From: Zhongshania aliphaticivorans
Lineage (GTDB): Bacteria; Pseudomonadota; Gammaproteobacteria; Pseudomonadales; Spongiibacteraceae
Direction of reading: 5' to 3'
Length of the DNA stretch: 61,361 nucleotides
Assembly: GCF_902705855.1 (NCBI RefSeq)
Contig: NZ_CACSIJ010000001.1
Span: 659,381-720,741, forward strand
Shown here: piece by piece, positions 51,683 through 61,108 of the stretch
Layout: each line of letters begins with the position of its first letter
Position numbering within the stretch: the stretch's first letter is position 1
Notes under the pieces: generated by a model
What the model was told of the DNA's origin: nothing
Databases searched by the model: none
The model's input: the letters and a program-made list of their open reading frames with translations, nothing else
Translations under genes and position numbers: made by a program

Positions 51683-52537
51683 ATGGCAATAGATTACAAC
51701 ACCCTGCGCAATTGGCACTTTGACGATGTTGAGCATAGTTATAATGAACGCGACAGCATTCTCTACGCGCTAGGTGTTGGTCTTGGTCGCGATCCCTTAA
51801 ATCGCGACGAGCTTAACTATGTTTATGAGCAAGACTTAAAAACCTTACCCACCATGGCCGTCACCATGGCAACGTTGGGTATGTGGGTGAAAAACCCCGC
51901 TACCGGCATTACTTGGAACAAACTTGTTCACAGCGGCCAAAATGCGGTTTTCCACCAAGCTTTACCTCCGGCGGGCAAGGTCATCGGCAAAGCGGAGATC
52001 AGTGAAGTTTACGATCGCGGCGCTGAAAAAGGTGCCGTGATTGTTGTAAAACGATCTATCTATGACGCGGAAACCGAGGTCTGCTACTGCACGCTGGAAC
52101 AGACTTTAATGCTCCGCGCCGACGGCGGTTTTGACGGCCCAGCAATGCCCAAAGGTAATCAATCGGTCATTCCTGAGCGCGCTGCAGATTTGACATCTGT
52201 GCAAGAAACCACGCCAGGACAAGCTATCCTTTATCGCTTATCTGGTGACTGGAACCCTTTGCATGTCGATCCCGACGTGGCGACCCAAGCTGGCTTTTCA
52301 AAACCTATATTGCACGGCTACTGCAGCTACGCCATTGCTGGCTGGGCGGTATGCCAAGCGTTAGGCAAACCGGCGCCTGCGCTAAAAGAGCTAAGCGCTC
52401 AGTTCACCTTTCCGGTTATTCCAGGTGACAAAATTGAATTTGAATTCTGGCAACAAGACGACAATGATTGGCTATTCCGAGCCAGCTCTAACGGTCGACT
52501 TGTTCTGAATAAATGTAAGGCGCGGTTTAGTAGTTAA
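51683..52537 (+). CDS. MFE2-type enoyl-CoA hydratase 2 (double hotdog)
   Basis: A 284-residue double-hotdog protein. The N-terminal half starts YALGVGLGRDPLNRDELNYVYE near 28-49, and the C-terminal half carries the hydratase-2 motif YRLSGDWNPLHVDPDVATQAGF near 193-214, with the catalytic D and H, followed by ILHGYCSYAIAGWAV. It converts trans-2-enoyl-CoA to (3R)-hydroxyacyl-CoA for the SDR encoded just upstream. The ATG at 51683 lies 14 bp past the SDR stop; a longer frame starting at 51653 overlaps the SDR gene and is not needed. Confidence 0.92.
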   Translation: MAIDYNTLRNWHFDDVEHSYNERDSILYALGVGLGRDPLNRDELNYVYEQDLKTLPTMAVTMATLGMWVKNPATGITWNKLVHSGQNAVFHQALPPAGKVIGKAEISEVYDRGAEKGAVIVVKRSIYDAETEVCYCTLEQTLMLRADGGFDGPAMPKGNQSVIPERAADLTSVQETTPGQAILYRLSGDWNPLHVDPDVATQAGFSKPILHGYCSYAIAGWAVCQALGKPAPALKELSAQFTFPVIPGDKIEFEFWQQDDNDWLFRASSNGRLVLNKCKARFSS

Positions 52538-52570
52538 TTGTTTTAAAATTCAACGTAACAATAATCAAAA

Positions 52571-52951
52571 ATGGACGTAACCATGACAGCACAAAATATT
52601 AAACACGCAGTATTTTTATTACTCGGTATTGTCGCCATGCTGCTAACTTGGCCACACGCCTTCGATTGGATGGCTAACGGCGGCAACATTCTCAACCCCG
52701 TCGCCTTTTTCGGCGACGCTATCGCCGCAGGTGGAACCGCAGCCTTCCTAAGCATCGATATGATGATTGCCTGGGCGGTGTTCATGATATGGGTAGTGTT
52801 TGATACCCACCGCATTGGCATGGGCATGAAGTGGGGCTGGTTTTTTGTCGCACTCTCTTACATCGGTGTGTCGTTCACCTTCCCCGTGTACTTGATTGTT
52901 CGCGAGCGCTATATAGACAAGCATCGCACTGAGCCAAACAACGCAGCTTAA
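52571..52951 (+). CDS. DUF2834-type small membrane protein
   Basis: A 126-residue protein with three or four hydrophobic segments (about 12-27, 62-80 and 87-108) and the late WVVFDTHRIGMGMKWGW motif, resembling the DUF2834 family, which is frequent beside terpene and steroid catabolic genes and has no known role. It follows the hydratase by 33 bp and its stop overlaps the end of the convergent LysR gene by 4 bp. A second in-frame ATG at 52583 may be the true start. Confidence 0.65.
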   Translation: MDVTMTAQNIKHAVFLLLGIVAMLLTWPHAFDWMANGGNILNPVAFFGDAIAAGGTAAFLSIDMMIAWAVFMIWVVFDTHRIGMGMKWGWFFVALSYIGVSFTFPVYLIVRERYIDKHRTEPNNAA

Positions 52952-53862
52952 TGCCATTCCTGAGCCGTATCAGCCCAATGCGGCTCAGACTCTAATATAT
53001 CCACCAAGGCAGTCATCGGCGGGCTTGGTAGCCATTTAGAATGATAGGCAATGGCGAGTGGTATTGGCGCGGTTGCCACATCTAAAATAGTAAAATTCTC
53101 TAAGAACAGCGTGTTCTTTCTATAGTTAGCCCCAACTGTACCAATCGTATTCGTTGCCTGAACAATTTTACAGGCAGACGCAAAGTGACCAATGATATGT
53201 AATTGCTGGCTTGCTGGAATTTCCGGTTGCCCAAATAGCTCTTGCATCAACTCTGGGGTGGCCACACTTTTATCGGCAAGCGCCATGGGGTAGCGATTAA
53301 GATCAGCAATTTTTGCCACTGATTGATCGCATAACGGATGCCCTTTACGCACAAAGAAACATATGCCAAACGGCTCCAGCGTATGTACTGTAAATTGGCT
53401 TTGCTGGCGTATCGCCGGTGCCGGCCCCACCAGCAAGTCGATATCCCTGTTCTTTAAATGCTGAATACTCTGCTCAATCCAACCCGCCGTCTGCTCAATC
53501 CGAACATCGGGGTATTGGCTTAACATTTTAGGCAAGGCAGTATTTAGCAAGGACACTAGCGACGGAGGACACACCCCTACCCTAAGCCGAGAGCCACTTA
53601 ATTGCCGCCCAGCCTTGGTGTCTGCGCTCAGCTGCTCTAAGTCAGCAACAATACGCGCAGCGCGGTCTATAAACGCCCTGCCCTGCGCTGTGGCATACAC
53701 CCCCTTGGCATGGCGCTCAAACAAGGCAAAACCCGCCTCACCCTCTATTTCAGCCACGCTCTTGGTTAAGGCTGACTGGGTAATATGCACCGCTTTCGCA
53801 GCCGCAGTAAAAGAGCCACAGCGATCCACCGCCACCACGTGCTTTAATTTTGTCGGATTCAC
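52948..53862 (-). CDS. LysR-family transcriptional regulator
   Basis: A 304-residue LysR protein with the N-terminal helix-turn-helix (VAVDRCGSFTAAAKAVHITQSALTKSVAEIEGEAG, about 9-43) and a type 2 periplasmic-binding effector domain from about 90. It is divergent from the acyl-CoA dehydrogenase gene at 54011, and the 148-bp gap between them carries AGACGGA..GTCTGTCT at 53901-53920. Control of that gene and itself is likely, possibly with an acyl-CoA or acid as effector. Confidence 0.93.
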   Translation of the reverse strand: MNPTKLKHVVAVDRCGSFTAAAKAVHITQSALTKSVAEIEGEAGFALFERHAKGVYATAQGRAFIDRAARIVADLEQLSADTKAGRQLSGSRLRVGVCPPSLVSLLNTALPKMLSQYPDVRIEQTAGWIEQSIQHLKNRDIDLLVGPAPAIRQQSQFTVHTLEPFGICFFVRKGHPLCDQSVAKIADLNRYPMALADKSVATPELMQELFGQPEIPASQQLHIIGHFASACKIVQATNTIGTVGANYRKNTLFLENFTILDVATAPIPLAIAYHSKWLPSPPMTALVDILESEPHWADTAQEWH

Positions 53863-53900
53863 AGAGGTATTCCAAAAATGAATAATGTAGAAATAATATC

Positions 53901-53920
53901 ATTAGACGGAATGTCTGTCT
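53901..53920. promoter_or_regulatory. Candidate LysR site in divergent region
   Basis: The segment contains AGACGGA and GTCTGTCT in imperfect inverted arrangement, 38 bp from the LysR start. It resembles the palindrome at 42126-42145. Assignment to the LysR protein rests on location only. Confidence 0.4.
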
Positions 53921-54010
53921 TTTGCGAATCTCTATCTCATAGATTTACCAAGCCAAAGCACTACAGAAGTAATTCAGTGCTAAGCCCACATGAAATAACG
54001 AGGAAACCCC

Positions 54011-55147
54011 ATGCCTAAGCGCACGCTATACAACGAAGACCACCAACTCTTTCGAGAAAGTGTTAAAAAAATGTATGCCAAGGAGTTGGTGCCCTTTGTA
54101 GAGGAATGGGAAACCAAAGGCCTAGTCAGCAGAGCGTTTTGGACAGCCTGTGGTGACAACGGCATGCTCTTACCAGATATCCCAGAGGAATACGGCGGTG
54201 GCGGATTAGACTTTAAATTTAACGCCATTCTGCTTGAAGAGACGGCATTAGCGGGCACCACTGGCCCCGCCTTTGGCGTACACAACGACATCGTCGCCCA
54301 TTACATTCATAACTACGGCAGTGAGTCTGTTAAGAAACACTGGCTGCCAAAAATGGCAACTGGCGAGGCGATTGGCGCCATCTGTATGAGCGAGCCTAGC
54401 ACCGGCAGCGATTTAAAAGCCGTGCGCAGCAAAGCCATGCCGGTCGAGGGCGGTTTTATTCTCAACGGCTCAAAAACCTTTATCACCAACGGCATTAACG
54501 CCGATGTTGCGGTTATAGCGGCACGCGTCGGCGACGACAGTGGCGCCAAGGCCATTTCATTATTTGTAATTGGCTGTGATCAAAAAGGCTTTATTAAAGG
54601 CAATAAACTTAACAAGGTCGGGAATAGATCCTCTGATACCGCCGAAATATTTTTCGAAGACTTATTCATACCTGTAGAAAATATGCTGGGCGAACAAGGC
54701 GCTGGCTTTATCTATATGATGAAAGAGCTTCCTCAGGAACGACTCTCCATCGCCATATCCTGCCAAGCCGCTGCCCAGCATGCCTATGATCTCGCAGTAG
54801 ATTACGTCAAAGAACGCAAAGCCTTTGGCAAAGCGGTCATCGACTTCCAAAATACTCGCTTTGTTTTAGCCGACATGAAAGCTAAGCTCCAGGTAGGCTG
54901 GGCGCACTTAGACGCCTGTATACAAGCACTAGTAGACAAAGAACTTACCACCACCGAAGCCGCTGCGGCCAAACTTTGGCATAGCGAGTTACGCTGTGAA
55001 ATCGTCGACAACTGTCTGCAGATGTTTGGTGGCTACGGCTACATTGAAGAATACGAAATTGCAAGATTGTGGCGCGACGCGCGAGTCATGCGCATTTACG
55101 GCGGCACCTCTGAAATCATGAAAGATTTAATTAGCCGCTCTATTTAA
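54011..55147 (+). CDS. Acyl-CoA dehydrogenase
   Basis: A 378-residue acyl-CoA dehydrogenase similar in sequence style to the one at 42320-43477 (both begin RTL(Y/F)(N/S)E(D/E)H and share IPEEYGG, MFGGYGYI/LFGGWGYM). Key segments are GAICMSEPSTGSDLKAVRSKA near 117, VKERKAFGKAVIDFQNTRF near 264 and RIYGGTSEIMKDLI at the end, again with glycine at the medium-chain glutamate position. It is followed by a nitronate monooxygenase-like gene 32 bp on. The pair of related dehydrogenases suggests duplication with different chain or branch preferences. Confidence 0.92.
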   Translation: MPKRTLYNEDHQLFRESVKKMYAKELVPFVEEWETKGLVSRAFWTACGDNGMLLPDIPEEYGGGGLDFKFNAILLEETALAGTTGPAFGVHNDIVAHYIHNYGSESVKKHWLPKMATGEAIGAICMSEPSTGSDLKAVRSKAMPVEGGFILNGSKTFITNGINADVAVIAARVGDDSGAKAISLFVIGCDQKGFIKGNKLNKVGNRSSDTAEIFFEDLFIPVENMLGEQGAGFIYMMKELPQERLSIAISCQAAAQHAYDLAVDYVKERKAFGKAVIDFQNTRFVLADMKAKLQVGWAHLDACIQALVDKELTTTEAAAAKLWHSELRCEIVDNCLQMFGGYGYIEEYEIARLWRDARVMRIYGGTSEIMKDLISRSI

Positions 55148-55179
55148 ATAGCGAAAAAAATTCCGACGAGGAAATAACC

Positions 55180-56148
55180 ATGTCACTACCCGAATTTATG
55201 ACAAAAAATCTGCGCCTGCCCGCCATGGCCGCGCCGATGTTTATTGCGTCTACCCCCGAACTAGTTATCGAACAATGCAAAGCCGGTATGATCGGCTCAC
55301 TGCCGGCACTGAACGCTAGACCCCAAAGCCAGCTAGAAGATTGGATAGTACAAATCCAAACCGCACTGGCCGAGTACGATGCGGCGAACCCAGACAAGCC
55401 TTCGGCCCCCTTTGCGATTAATCAGATTTCTCATCCGAGCAATGACAGACTGATGGGCGACCTAGACATTATCGCAAAATACAAAGTGCCTATCGTTATT
55501 GTCAGCCTCTATGTTGCACCGAAAATTTGTGAGGTTGTGCACTCTTATGGCGGTATTGTTTTCAACGATATTATTTCTAATCGCCAAGCCAAAAAATCAG
55601 TCGAGGGCGGTGTCGACGGTCTTATCGCAGTCGCAGCCGGCGCGGGCGGCCACACCGGCAGCACCTCTCCCTTTGCGCTAATTTCAGAAATCCGTGAATG
55701 GTGGGACGGCCCCCTCGCACTGTCTGGCTGCATCGCCACTGGCCAAAATGTATTAGCGGCACTGGCAACGGGCGCTGACTTGGCCTACATCGGCTCGCCA
55801 TTTATTGCGACCACCGAAGCCAACGCGGTGGAAGATTACAAAAACATGATCGTTGAAAGCACCGCTCAAGACATTCTGACCTCAGATGCGTTTAGCGGCG
55901 TACCGGCTAACTTTTTAGTTGGCTCAATCAAACGTGCAGGCCTAGACCCAGAAAAACTAAAACGCGACCCCGAGAAAGCCATAGACGTAAGCGAAAGCAG
56001 CCAGAGCTTTAATACCTGGAAAGACATTTGGGGCTGCGGACAAGGCATTTCAGCCGTAAAGAAAATCGTCCCCACCGCCGAGTTGGTAGAGCGTATGACA
56101 CTCGAATATAAGGCCGCAAAAGCGGATTTTATCAAACGCATGTCATAG
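55180..56148 (+). CDS. Nitronate monooxygenase-family flavoprotein (2-nitropropane dioxygenase-like)
   Basis: A 322-residue TIM-barrel FMN protein. AAPMFIASTPELVIEQCKAG near 16-35, FAINQI near 82, AAGAGGHTGS near 150 and GADLAYIGSPFIAT near 198 are the family's FMN and active-site segments. Besides nitronate oxidation, members near acyl-CoA genes may act as enoyl reductases or as repair enzymes, and FabK belongs to the same superfamily. The position after an acyl-CoA dehydrogenase gene makes a role in branched acyl-CoA metabolism possible; the reaction cannot be decided from the sequence. Confidence 0.87.
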   Translation: MSLPEFMTKNLRLPAMAAPMFIASTPELVIEQCKAGMIGSLPALNARPQSQLEDWIVQIQTALAEYDAANPDKPSAPFAINQISHPSNDRLMGDLDIIAKYKVPIVIVSLYVAPKICEVVHSYGGIVFNDIISNRQAKKSVEGGVDGLIAVAAGAGGHTGSTSPFALISEIREWWDGPLALSGCIATGQNVLAALATGADLAYIGSPFIATTEANAVEDYKNMIVESTAQDILTSDAFSGVPANFLVGSIKRAGLDPEKLKRDPEKAIDVSESSQSFNTWKDIWGCGQGISAVKKIVPTAELVERMTLEYKAAKADFIKRMS

Positions 56149-56268
56149 TTCTAGCGCGCGATCACGCCCTATTGGCTGGTCGCGCCCGCAATACAAAACC
56201 ACGTAATTAAAATATAACTTAGCTGTTTTTCATCCAATGATTAAACAACACAACCAACTCAGCGGAGC

Positions 56269-56829
56269 TTAACTCGCAAGACAAATATCAATATATGTCC
56301 TTAATTTATGTTTAATCTGGCTCATAAATTCTCGCGTGGCGCCATAACTCCTGCCTAGCAAATCGGCTACTGTGCGCAGATCCAACTCATCATCCATCAC
56401 CCAAGACAATGCTTGCGCTCCTTCGGGATTGTCGCGAGTGAATACCGACATCTGCCCCTCTATGCAGGCTTTTAAACGATCTTCATCATAACTTTCTTCA
56501 TCAAAAAGCCAGTCATCCCCATCCACGTATGACGTGGCTTTCTCTGTGCTGCGATAGCGATCAGCGAGCTTTGATCTCACAACCGTCCAAACCCAGCCCC
56601 GCCCCTGCCCTATTGGCGTAAAACTAGTCGCACGATCAATAAAGGCGATAAAAATATCATGCAGAACGTCTTCCGCTTCGACGTCAGCAATACCGCGAAT
56701 TTTTAAAAATCGAATTATTTTTTCAGCAAACGCCATGTATAGCTGAGTAACCGCGAGTTTACGACATTCTCCACCGAGCTGTAGCTCGGTAATTAGACGA
56801 TCAACATCTGTGTTGCTAAGACTAGTCAT
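56269..56829 (-). CDS. ECF-type RNA polymerase sigma factor
   Basis: A 186-residue sigma-70-family factor. Region 2 contains VEAEDVLHDIFIAFIDRATSF near 55-75 and GRGWVWTVVRSKLADRYR near 82; region 4 contains LDLRTVADLLGRSYGATREFMSQIKHKL near 150-177. The ATG at 56829 overlaps the end of the upstream gene (ATGACTAG) and is preferred over a longer frame running to 56904. It is the last gene of an operon with a membrane anti-sigma-like protein and a vWA protein. Confidence 0.85.
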   Translation of the reverse strand: MTSLSNTDVDRLITELQLGGECRKLAVTQLYMAFAEKIIRFLKIRGIADVEAEDVLHDIFIAFIDRATSFTPIGQGRGWVWTVVRSKLADRYRSTEKATSYVDGDDWLFDEESYDEDRLKACIEGQMSVFTRDNPEGAQALSWVMDDELDLRTVADLLGRSYGATREFMSQIKHKLRTYIDICLAS

Positions 56830-57622
56830 CGGCGCTAACAAGCTGTATTTCAATTTCTGTATTGAGAGGCCAGCTCTCCATTTTATAGGGTTTTGGAAGG
56901 GCATTTATCCAACGCGCCTTACTGGACTCGCTATTAAGAATAAGTACCCATACTCCCTCTGCTTCGGATTCAGAAAGAGAAATTCCTTCGTGATTTAGTT
57001 CAGATAAGGCCTGCCACTGCGTCGCGGTAAGGCGCAATTCTATTGGCGAATTTAAATATTTAAGCGTTCTTGGCTTCGAGGCAACACTATCAGCGTCGAA
57101 TTCGCTACCGCTATCGGCGCGCCCATATTGCTCTGGCGATGCAGATACTGACATTTCCTGCTTCGCACGGGAGGCCATTTGCGCGACCGCTTCATCGACA
57201 ATACTAGAGTCAGAAAATTGAGTCATTTCCCGCTCGTCAACTGCCAACTCATCATTCGCTGCCTGTATTTGCTTTGAATAGGACTCACGTTTAGTCGCGC
57301 TTTCTTCAGAGAGCTGCAGAGCCGCTTCGTGAAGCGGCTTATCCGTAACGGCATAATTCAAAATAATACTCACGCCTAATAACAGCACAGCAGCGTAGCC
57401 AAACACGTGAAAACGTCGAGATCGCGCAATGGCAGCGTCGTACACTCCCTCGCTAGCAAGACGCTTATGCAACCGTTGCAAAGCAAGTTGATCTATTTGT
57501 GTAGCAGGCTCTGCGGCACGCAAGCCAGAACGAACTGCATTCATGACAGCCCGTTCCTTCTCGGTTTCGCATGCGGCGGGGTCAGCCAGCCGCTTAAGCC
57601 AATCATCGATATGTTCAGTCAT
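56822..57622 (-). CDS. Single-pass membrane protein, anti-sigma-factor-like
   Basis: A 266-residue protein with a soluble N-terminal part, one hydrophobic helix near 70-90 (VFGYAAVLLLGVSIILNYAV) and a long periplasmic part with a charged helical stretch. The N-terminal part (DDWLKRLADPAACETEKERAVMNAVRSGLRA) could bind the sigma factor, but no zinc-binding anti-sigma motif is visible. It starts exactly where the vWA gene ends (57622) and overlaps the sigma gene by 8 bp, so all three products are likely made together. Confidence 0.65.
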   Translation of the reverse strand: MTEHIDDWLKRLADPAACETEKERAVMNAVRSGLRAAEPATQIDQLALQRLHKRLASEGVYDAAIARSRRFHVFGYAAVLLLGVSIILNYAVTDKPLHEAALQLSEESATKRESYSKQIQAANDELAVDEREMTQFSDSSIVDEAVAQMASRAKQEMSVSASPEQYGRADSGSEFDADSVASKPRTLKYLNSPIELRLTATQWQALSELNHEGISLSESEAEGVWVLILNSESSKARWINALPKPYKMESWPLNTEIEIQLVSADD

Positions 57623-59379
57623 TACTCTTGCGCTAATAGCCTTGGGCTGATTTGTTCAAGCAGCTTAACAAATTCGCTACGTTTAGCATCATTTACCTTG
57701 GCACTTATCCCTTTGGCGCGAGCTAAAACGGCGTGAAGGCTGGCAGACCCAGCGTGATCGGATTCTGACAATAGCAGGCTCAATTCTGCCACCGCAGATG
57801 CCCACTGCAAATCAGCTGTAGCAGTCTCGATAGACTTGGCTTTAGTGGTCATGGCGTGAGCGAACTCAATACCCTTGTCGCCACTAGGCTGTTTGTAACG
57901 CACTTTCACATAAGCCAGCTCCATAGCCTCGCTACCTGCCGTGCGAGTGCTCTGGTAACGCCGCTCGATATCAGGTGTGGCGCCAATGCCGCTAGGAATA
58001 ATTTCATAGAGCGCGACAACGGAATGGCCTACGCCGATTTCACCGGAGTCCTTCTTATCGTCGCGGAAATCTTCAGTATTCATTACCCGTGACTCGTATC
58101 CAAGAAGGCGGTACTGAGCAACCGCAGCGGGATTAAATTCGACCTGAATTTTTACATCTTTAGCGGCTATATGAAGCGTACGCATGAGTTCAGAACCAAA
58201 AAGACGCTGTGTTTCTGAGTCAGAGTCTAAATAATGCGCGACACCATTACCAGCTTCCGCGAGAATCTGCATCTTGGCATCTTGGTAGTTCCCAGTACCC
58301 ATACCAATTATCGACAGAAAAACGCCACTTTCACGTTGTTTTTCAATCATCGATTTCAGCTCACCATCTCCGCTCACACCAACATTAAAATCACCGTCAG
58401 TCGCCAATATCACCAAATTAGTAGCGTTTTCATCATACTGTTTACGCGCAACATCGTAAGCAAGCTGAATACCAGCACCACCGGCAGTAGAGCCACCCGC
58501 AGTAAGATTAGACAATGCCTGATAAATACGATCGCTTTCGGTAACTGGCGTCGGTGCTAGCACCAAACCCGCACTCCCCGCGTAGGTCACAATAGCAACT
58601 TGATCTTGTGGTTTTAAATTGGACAACAAAGTTTGAAAACTACGAATCAGTAACGGCAGTTTATCTGTACTGTTCATCGAGCCAGAGGTATCTAGCAAAA
58701 AGGTAATGCGAGCGCCCTTATCACTCGTGCTGCTCTGATCTATCGCTTTAACACCGATCATCGCCAATCGATGATTGGGATTCCACGGCGCTACGGCGTA
58801 ATCAGACATAATCGCTAGCGGATGCCCATCAGTCGGTGCAGGAAAGTGATAGTCAAAATAATTCACCATCTCTTCTAAACGCACACTAGATGGAATCGGC
58901 ACCGAGCCTTGATTGATTTGCCGGCGCACATTGGAATAGCTCGCAGAATCGACGTCTAAACCAAAGGTGGATAAAGGCGAAAGAGCTACTGATAAAAATC
59001 GATTCTCGTTCCTAGCGGCATAATTTTCGCGATCCAGCGGCAATACTTGCCCCACCGGACTACGGGTAATTAGCATTGGCGACGCCATATCTGCCGCGAG
59101 TTTTGAGTATTCATGGGCCCGGCGTGGCTCAGCCTCTACCGCAGAACTCATATTATTGGCTAGATGTGCCGGCGCCGGTTTCACCGCAATAATTTGCTGG
59201 TCAACTTGCTCTTGGTAGACCACCGCAGGATGTTGCGAATCGTCAATCTCATTAATGCTATGCCTTAGCGGCAATGTGGATTTAGGAACATCTGACAAAA
59301 TAGGATCATTTGACGTCTGAAACACAAAGAATGTGCCTGCGACGACTAAAAACAAACACAGTGTGATGATATAGCGCAT
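57622..59379 (-). CDS. von Willebrand factor A-domain protein (YfbK-like)
   Basis: A 585-residue protein with an N-terminal hydrophobic segment (about 4-20) for export or anchoring and a VWA N-terminal module (RFLSVALSPLSTFGLDVDSASYSNVRR near 127-153). The vWA domain proper has the MIDAS motif LLDTSGSMNSTDK near 227 and later VTYAGSAG and ATDGDFNVG. A DUF3520-type C-terminal region follows, with YALYEI-like VVALYEIIPSG. YfbK-type proteins occur with ECF sigma factors and are thought to bind partners through a metal-dependent site. The role is unknown, presumably envelope sensing. Confidence 0.88.
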   Translation of the reverse strand: MRYIITLCLFLVVAGTFFVFQTSNDPILSDVPKSTLPLRHSINEIDDSQHPAVVYQEQVDQQIIAVKPAPAHLANNMSSAVEAEPRRAHEYSKLAADMASPMLITRSPVGQVLPLDRENYAARNENRFLSVALSPLSTFGLDVDSASYSNVRRQINQGSVPIPSSVRLEEMVNYFDYHFPAPTDGHPLAIMSDYAVAPWNPNHRLAMIGVKAIDQSSTSDKGARITFLLDTSGSMNSTDKLPLLIRSFQTLLSNLKPQDQVAIVTYAGSAGLVLAPTPVTESDRIYQALSNLTAGGSTAGGAGIQLAYDVARKQYDENATNLVILATDGDFNVGVSGDGELKSMIEKQRESGVFLSIIGMGTGNYQDAKMQILAEAGNGVAHYLDSDSETQRLFGSELMRTLHIAAKDVKIQVEFNPAAVAQYRLLGYESRVMNTEDFRDDKKDSGEIGVGHSVVALYEIIPSGIGATPDIERRYQSTRTAGSEAMELAYVKVRYKQPSGDKGIEFAHAMTTKAKSIETATADLQWASAVAELSLLLSESDHAGSASLHAVLARAKGISAKVNDAKRSEFVKLLEQISPRLLAQE

Positions 59380-59522
59380 GGTCGTTCTCCGTTGATTTAT
59401 GCTGCTGTCATTTGTATAAACGCAACGGAGAAGGGATTGTCAGGGTAGCTTGTAAACTATTTTTTCATCCATATTGTTAAGCCACTTAATTGTGCATACA
59501 TAAAACCTCGACGACCATCTAT

Positions 59523-60830
59523 TTAATTAGTCTGCTCCGGCATATCTTTACGAATATGCTTTGCCGTCAGTGCACACAAAACTAAGCACGCTATCGTTGC
59601 AGCACTCACCCAAAACAGCAGCGAATAGCGTAGACTTTCATTGCCGTAAGTCGGCTCTAAATAATCACTTAAACCACCAACCAATACTGGGCCAAAACCC
59701 AAACCGATTAAATTGACCATTAATAACACCACCGCCGAGGACACCGCGCGCATACTCGGTTTAACCAAGCTGTGGGTGACTGTAATCAATGGCGCAAGGT
59801 AAGTCGCCTGCAAGGCCGCGGGAATAATAAAAAATAACAACGATGTCGTTCCGTCGCTACTCAGTAACATTGCCGCCACTAGCGGCAGCGGTAAGCCATA
59901 GGCCAGTGCGATAGTGCCGGGATACCAGCGGCGATCTTTTAAGCCCAAGCGGTCGGCCACATAGCCCATGGAAAATGTGCCAAGAGCGCCGCCCACGCCA
60001 ATGGTTAGCGCCAGCCAATTACCGACGGTACCGGTGCTCATACCAAAGCTGCGAATCAGGAATGATGGCGTCCAGCTATACAAGCTGTAAGCGCTAAATG
60101 AAGCGAGTGCGCCAGCAAAGACCATGTAGCGAAACGTTTTCTTTGACCACAATAGTGTGATGGTTTCCAGCAGTGTCGGGTGAGCTTCTGCGGCTTGATT
60201 TTCAAGTGCTTTAGCCACCTGCCGCTGGGGTTCTTTAACCGTAAATTTAATGACCAAGGCCAGTAGAATACCGGGAATACCCACCGCCATTAAGGCTATG
60301 CGCCAGCCGAAATATTCCTGAATCCAGCCGCCCATTAAAAAGCCGACTAGCATGCCGATATTGACGCCACTATTGTAGGTAGCAATGGCGGTTGCCCGCT
60401 CTTTCATGGGGAAGATATCTGAGATCATTGAGTGGCTTGGCGGACTGCAACCTGCCTCGCCCACGCCTACACCAATTCTCGCCAGCAGCAATTGCCAATA
60501 ATTTTGCGCCAAGCCGCAAGCGGCGGTCATCATGCTCCACAGCCCAACGGAATAAGCGACGATGTTTCTGCGATTTCCTCTATCTGCCCAGCGCGCAATA
60601 GGCAGGCCCATCACAATATAAAAAACCGCAAAGGCAAAGCCCGTCAATAAGCCGAGCTGGGTATCTGACAAGCCCAAATCGGCCTTGATCGGTTCTTGCA
60701 AGATCGACAGTATTTGCCGATCTACGAAATTAAACATATAGGAAGTCGTCAGCAGCGCTAAGGCGTAATAACGGTAGCGACTATTACTATAGCCATCAGA
60801 TCTTACATTAGCGCTTTCTAGGCTCATCAC
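59523..60830 (-). CDS. MFS transporter (spinster-like)
   Basis: A 435-residue major facilitator with 12 predicted helices. FVDRQILSILQEPIKADLGLSDTQLGLLTGFAFAVFY (about 37-73) and the GLPIARWADRGNRRNIVA loop near 76-93 are the family signature, with GVGVGEAGCSPPSHSMISDIFP near 118. This group is common beside steroid, terpene and aromatic catabolic genes in sphingomonads and marine gammaproteobacteria. It may import a substrate or export an intermediate. Either ATG at the start (MM) may be used. Confidence 0.9.
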   Translation of the reverse strand: MMSLESANVRSDGYSNSRYRYYALALLTTSYMFNFVDRQILSILQEPIKADLGLSDTQLGLLTGFAFAVFYIVMGLPIARWADRGNRRNIVAYSVGLWSMMTAACGLAQNYWQLLLARIGVGVGEAGCSPPSHSMISDIFPMKERATAIATYNSGVNIGMLVGFLMGGWIQEYFGWRIALMAVGIPGILLALVIKFTVKEPQRQVAKALENQAAEAHPTLLETITLLWSKKTFRYMVFAGALASFSAYSLYSWTPSFLIRSFGMSTGTVGNWLALTIGVGGALGTFSMGYVADRLGLKDRRWYPGTIALAYGLPLPLVAAMLLSSDGTTSLLFFIIPAALQATYLAPLITVTHSLVKPSMRAVSSAVVLLMVNLIGLGFGPVLVGGLSDYLEPTYGNESLRYSLLFWVSAATIACLVLCALTAKHIRKDMPEQTN

Positions 60831-60863
60831 AACTCCACAAATTATCTTTATTTTCTGCTTTAA

Positions 60864-61106
60864 TTATTTCGCAATGTGATAACAGGCCGTGGTGCGAACC
60901 ACGATACGGCCATCCACTTTCATTACGGCGTGGGAATACAAGGTACCCTTGGTTTCCCTAACTAAATCTGCCTCAATTTCTATCCAGGCGCCCTTGGGCA
61001 CCGGCGCAATAAAATCAATATCAAGATTTTTAGTGGGAAAATGGAAATTATTACTACTAATTTGATCTTCCAGCGGCACTAACTGCATATCGGCAAGATA
61101 AGTACT
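60864..61106 (-). pseudogene. Truncated hotdog thioesterase (PaaI-like), cut by IS630 insertion
   Basis: The frame encodes the C-terminal part of a PaaI-type thioesterase: STYLADMQL at the broken edge aligns with the central helix, and LDIDFIAPVPKGAWIEIEADLVRETKG and AVMKVDGRIVVRTTACY form the last strands. The N-terminal half and the original start are missing; directly upstream is the 3' end of an IS630-family transposase gene. An ATG at 61088 exists, but a protein starting there would lack the catalytic region. It lies 33 bp upstream of the MFS gene start and may once have been co-transcribed with it. Confidence 0.75.
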
Positions 61107-61108
61107 AC

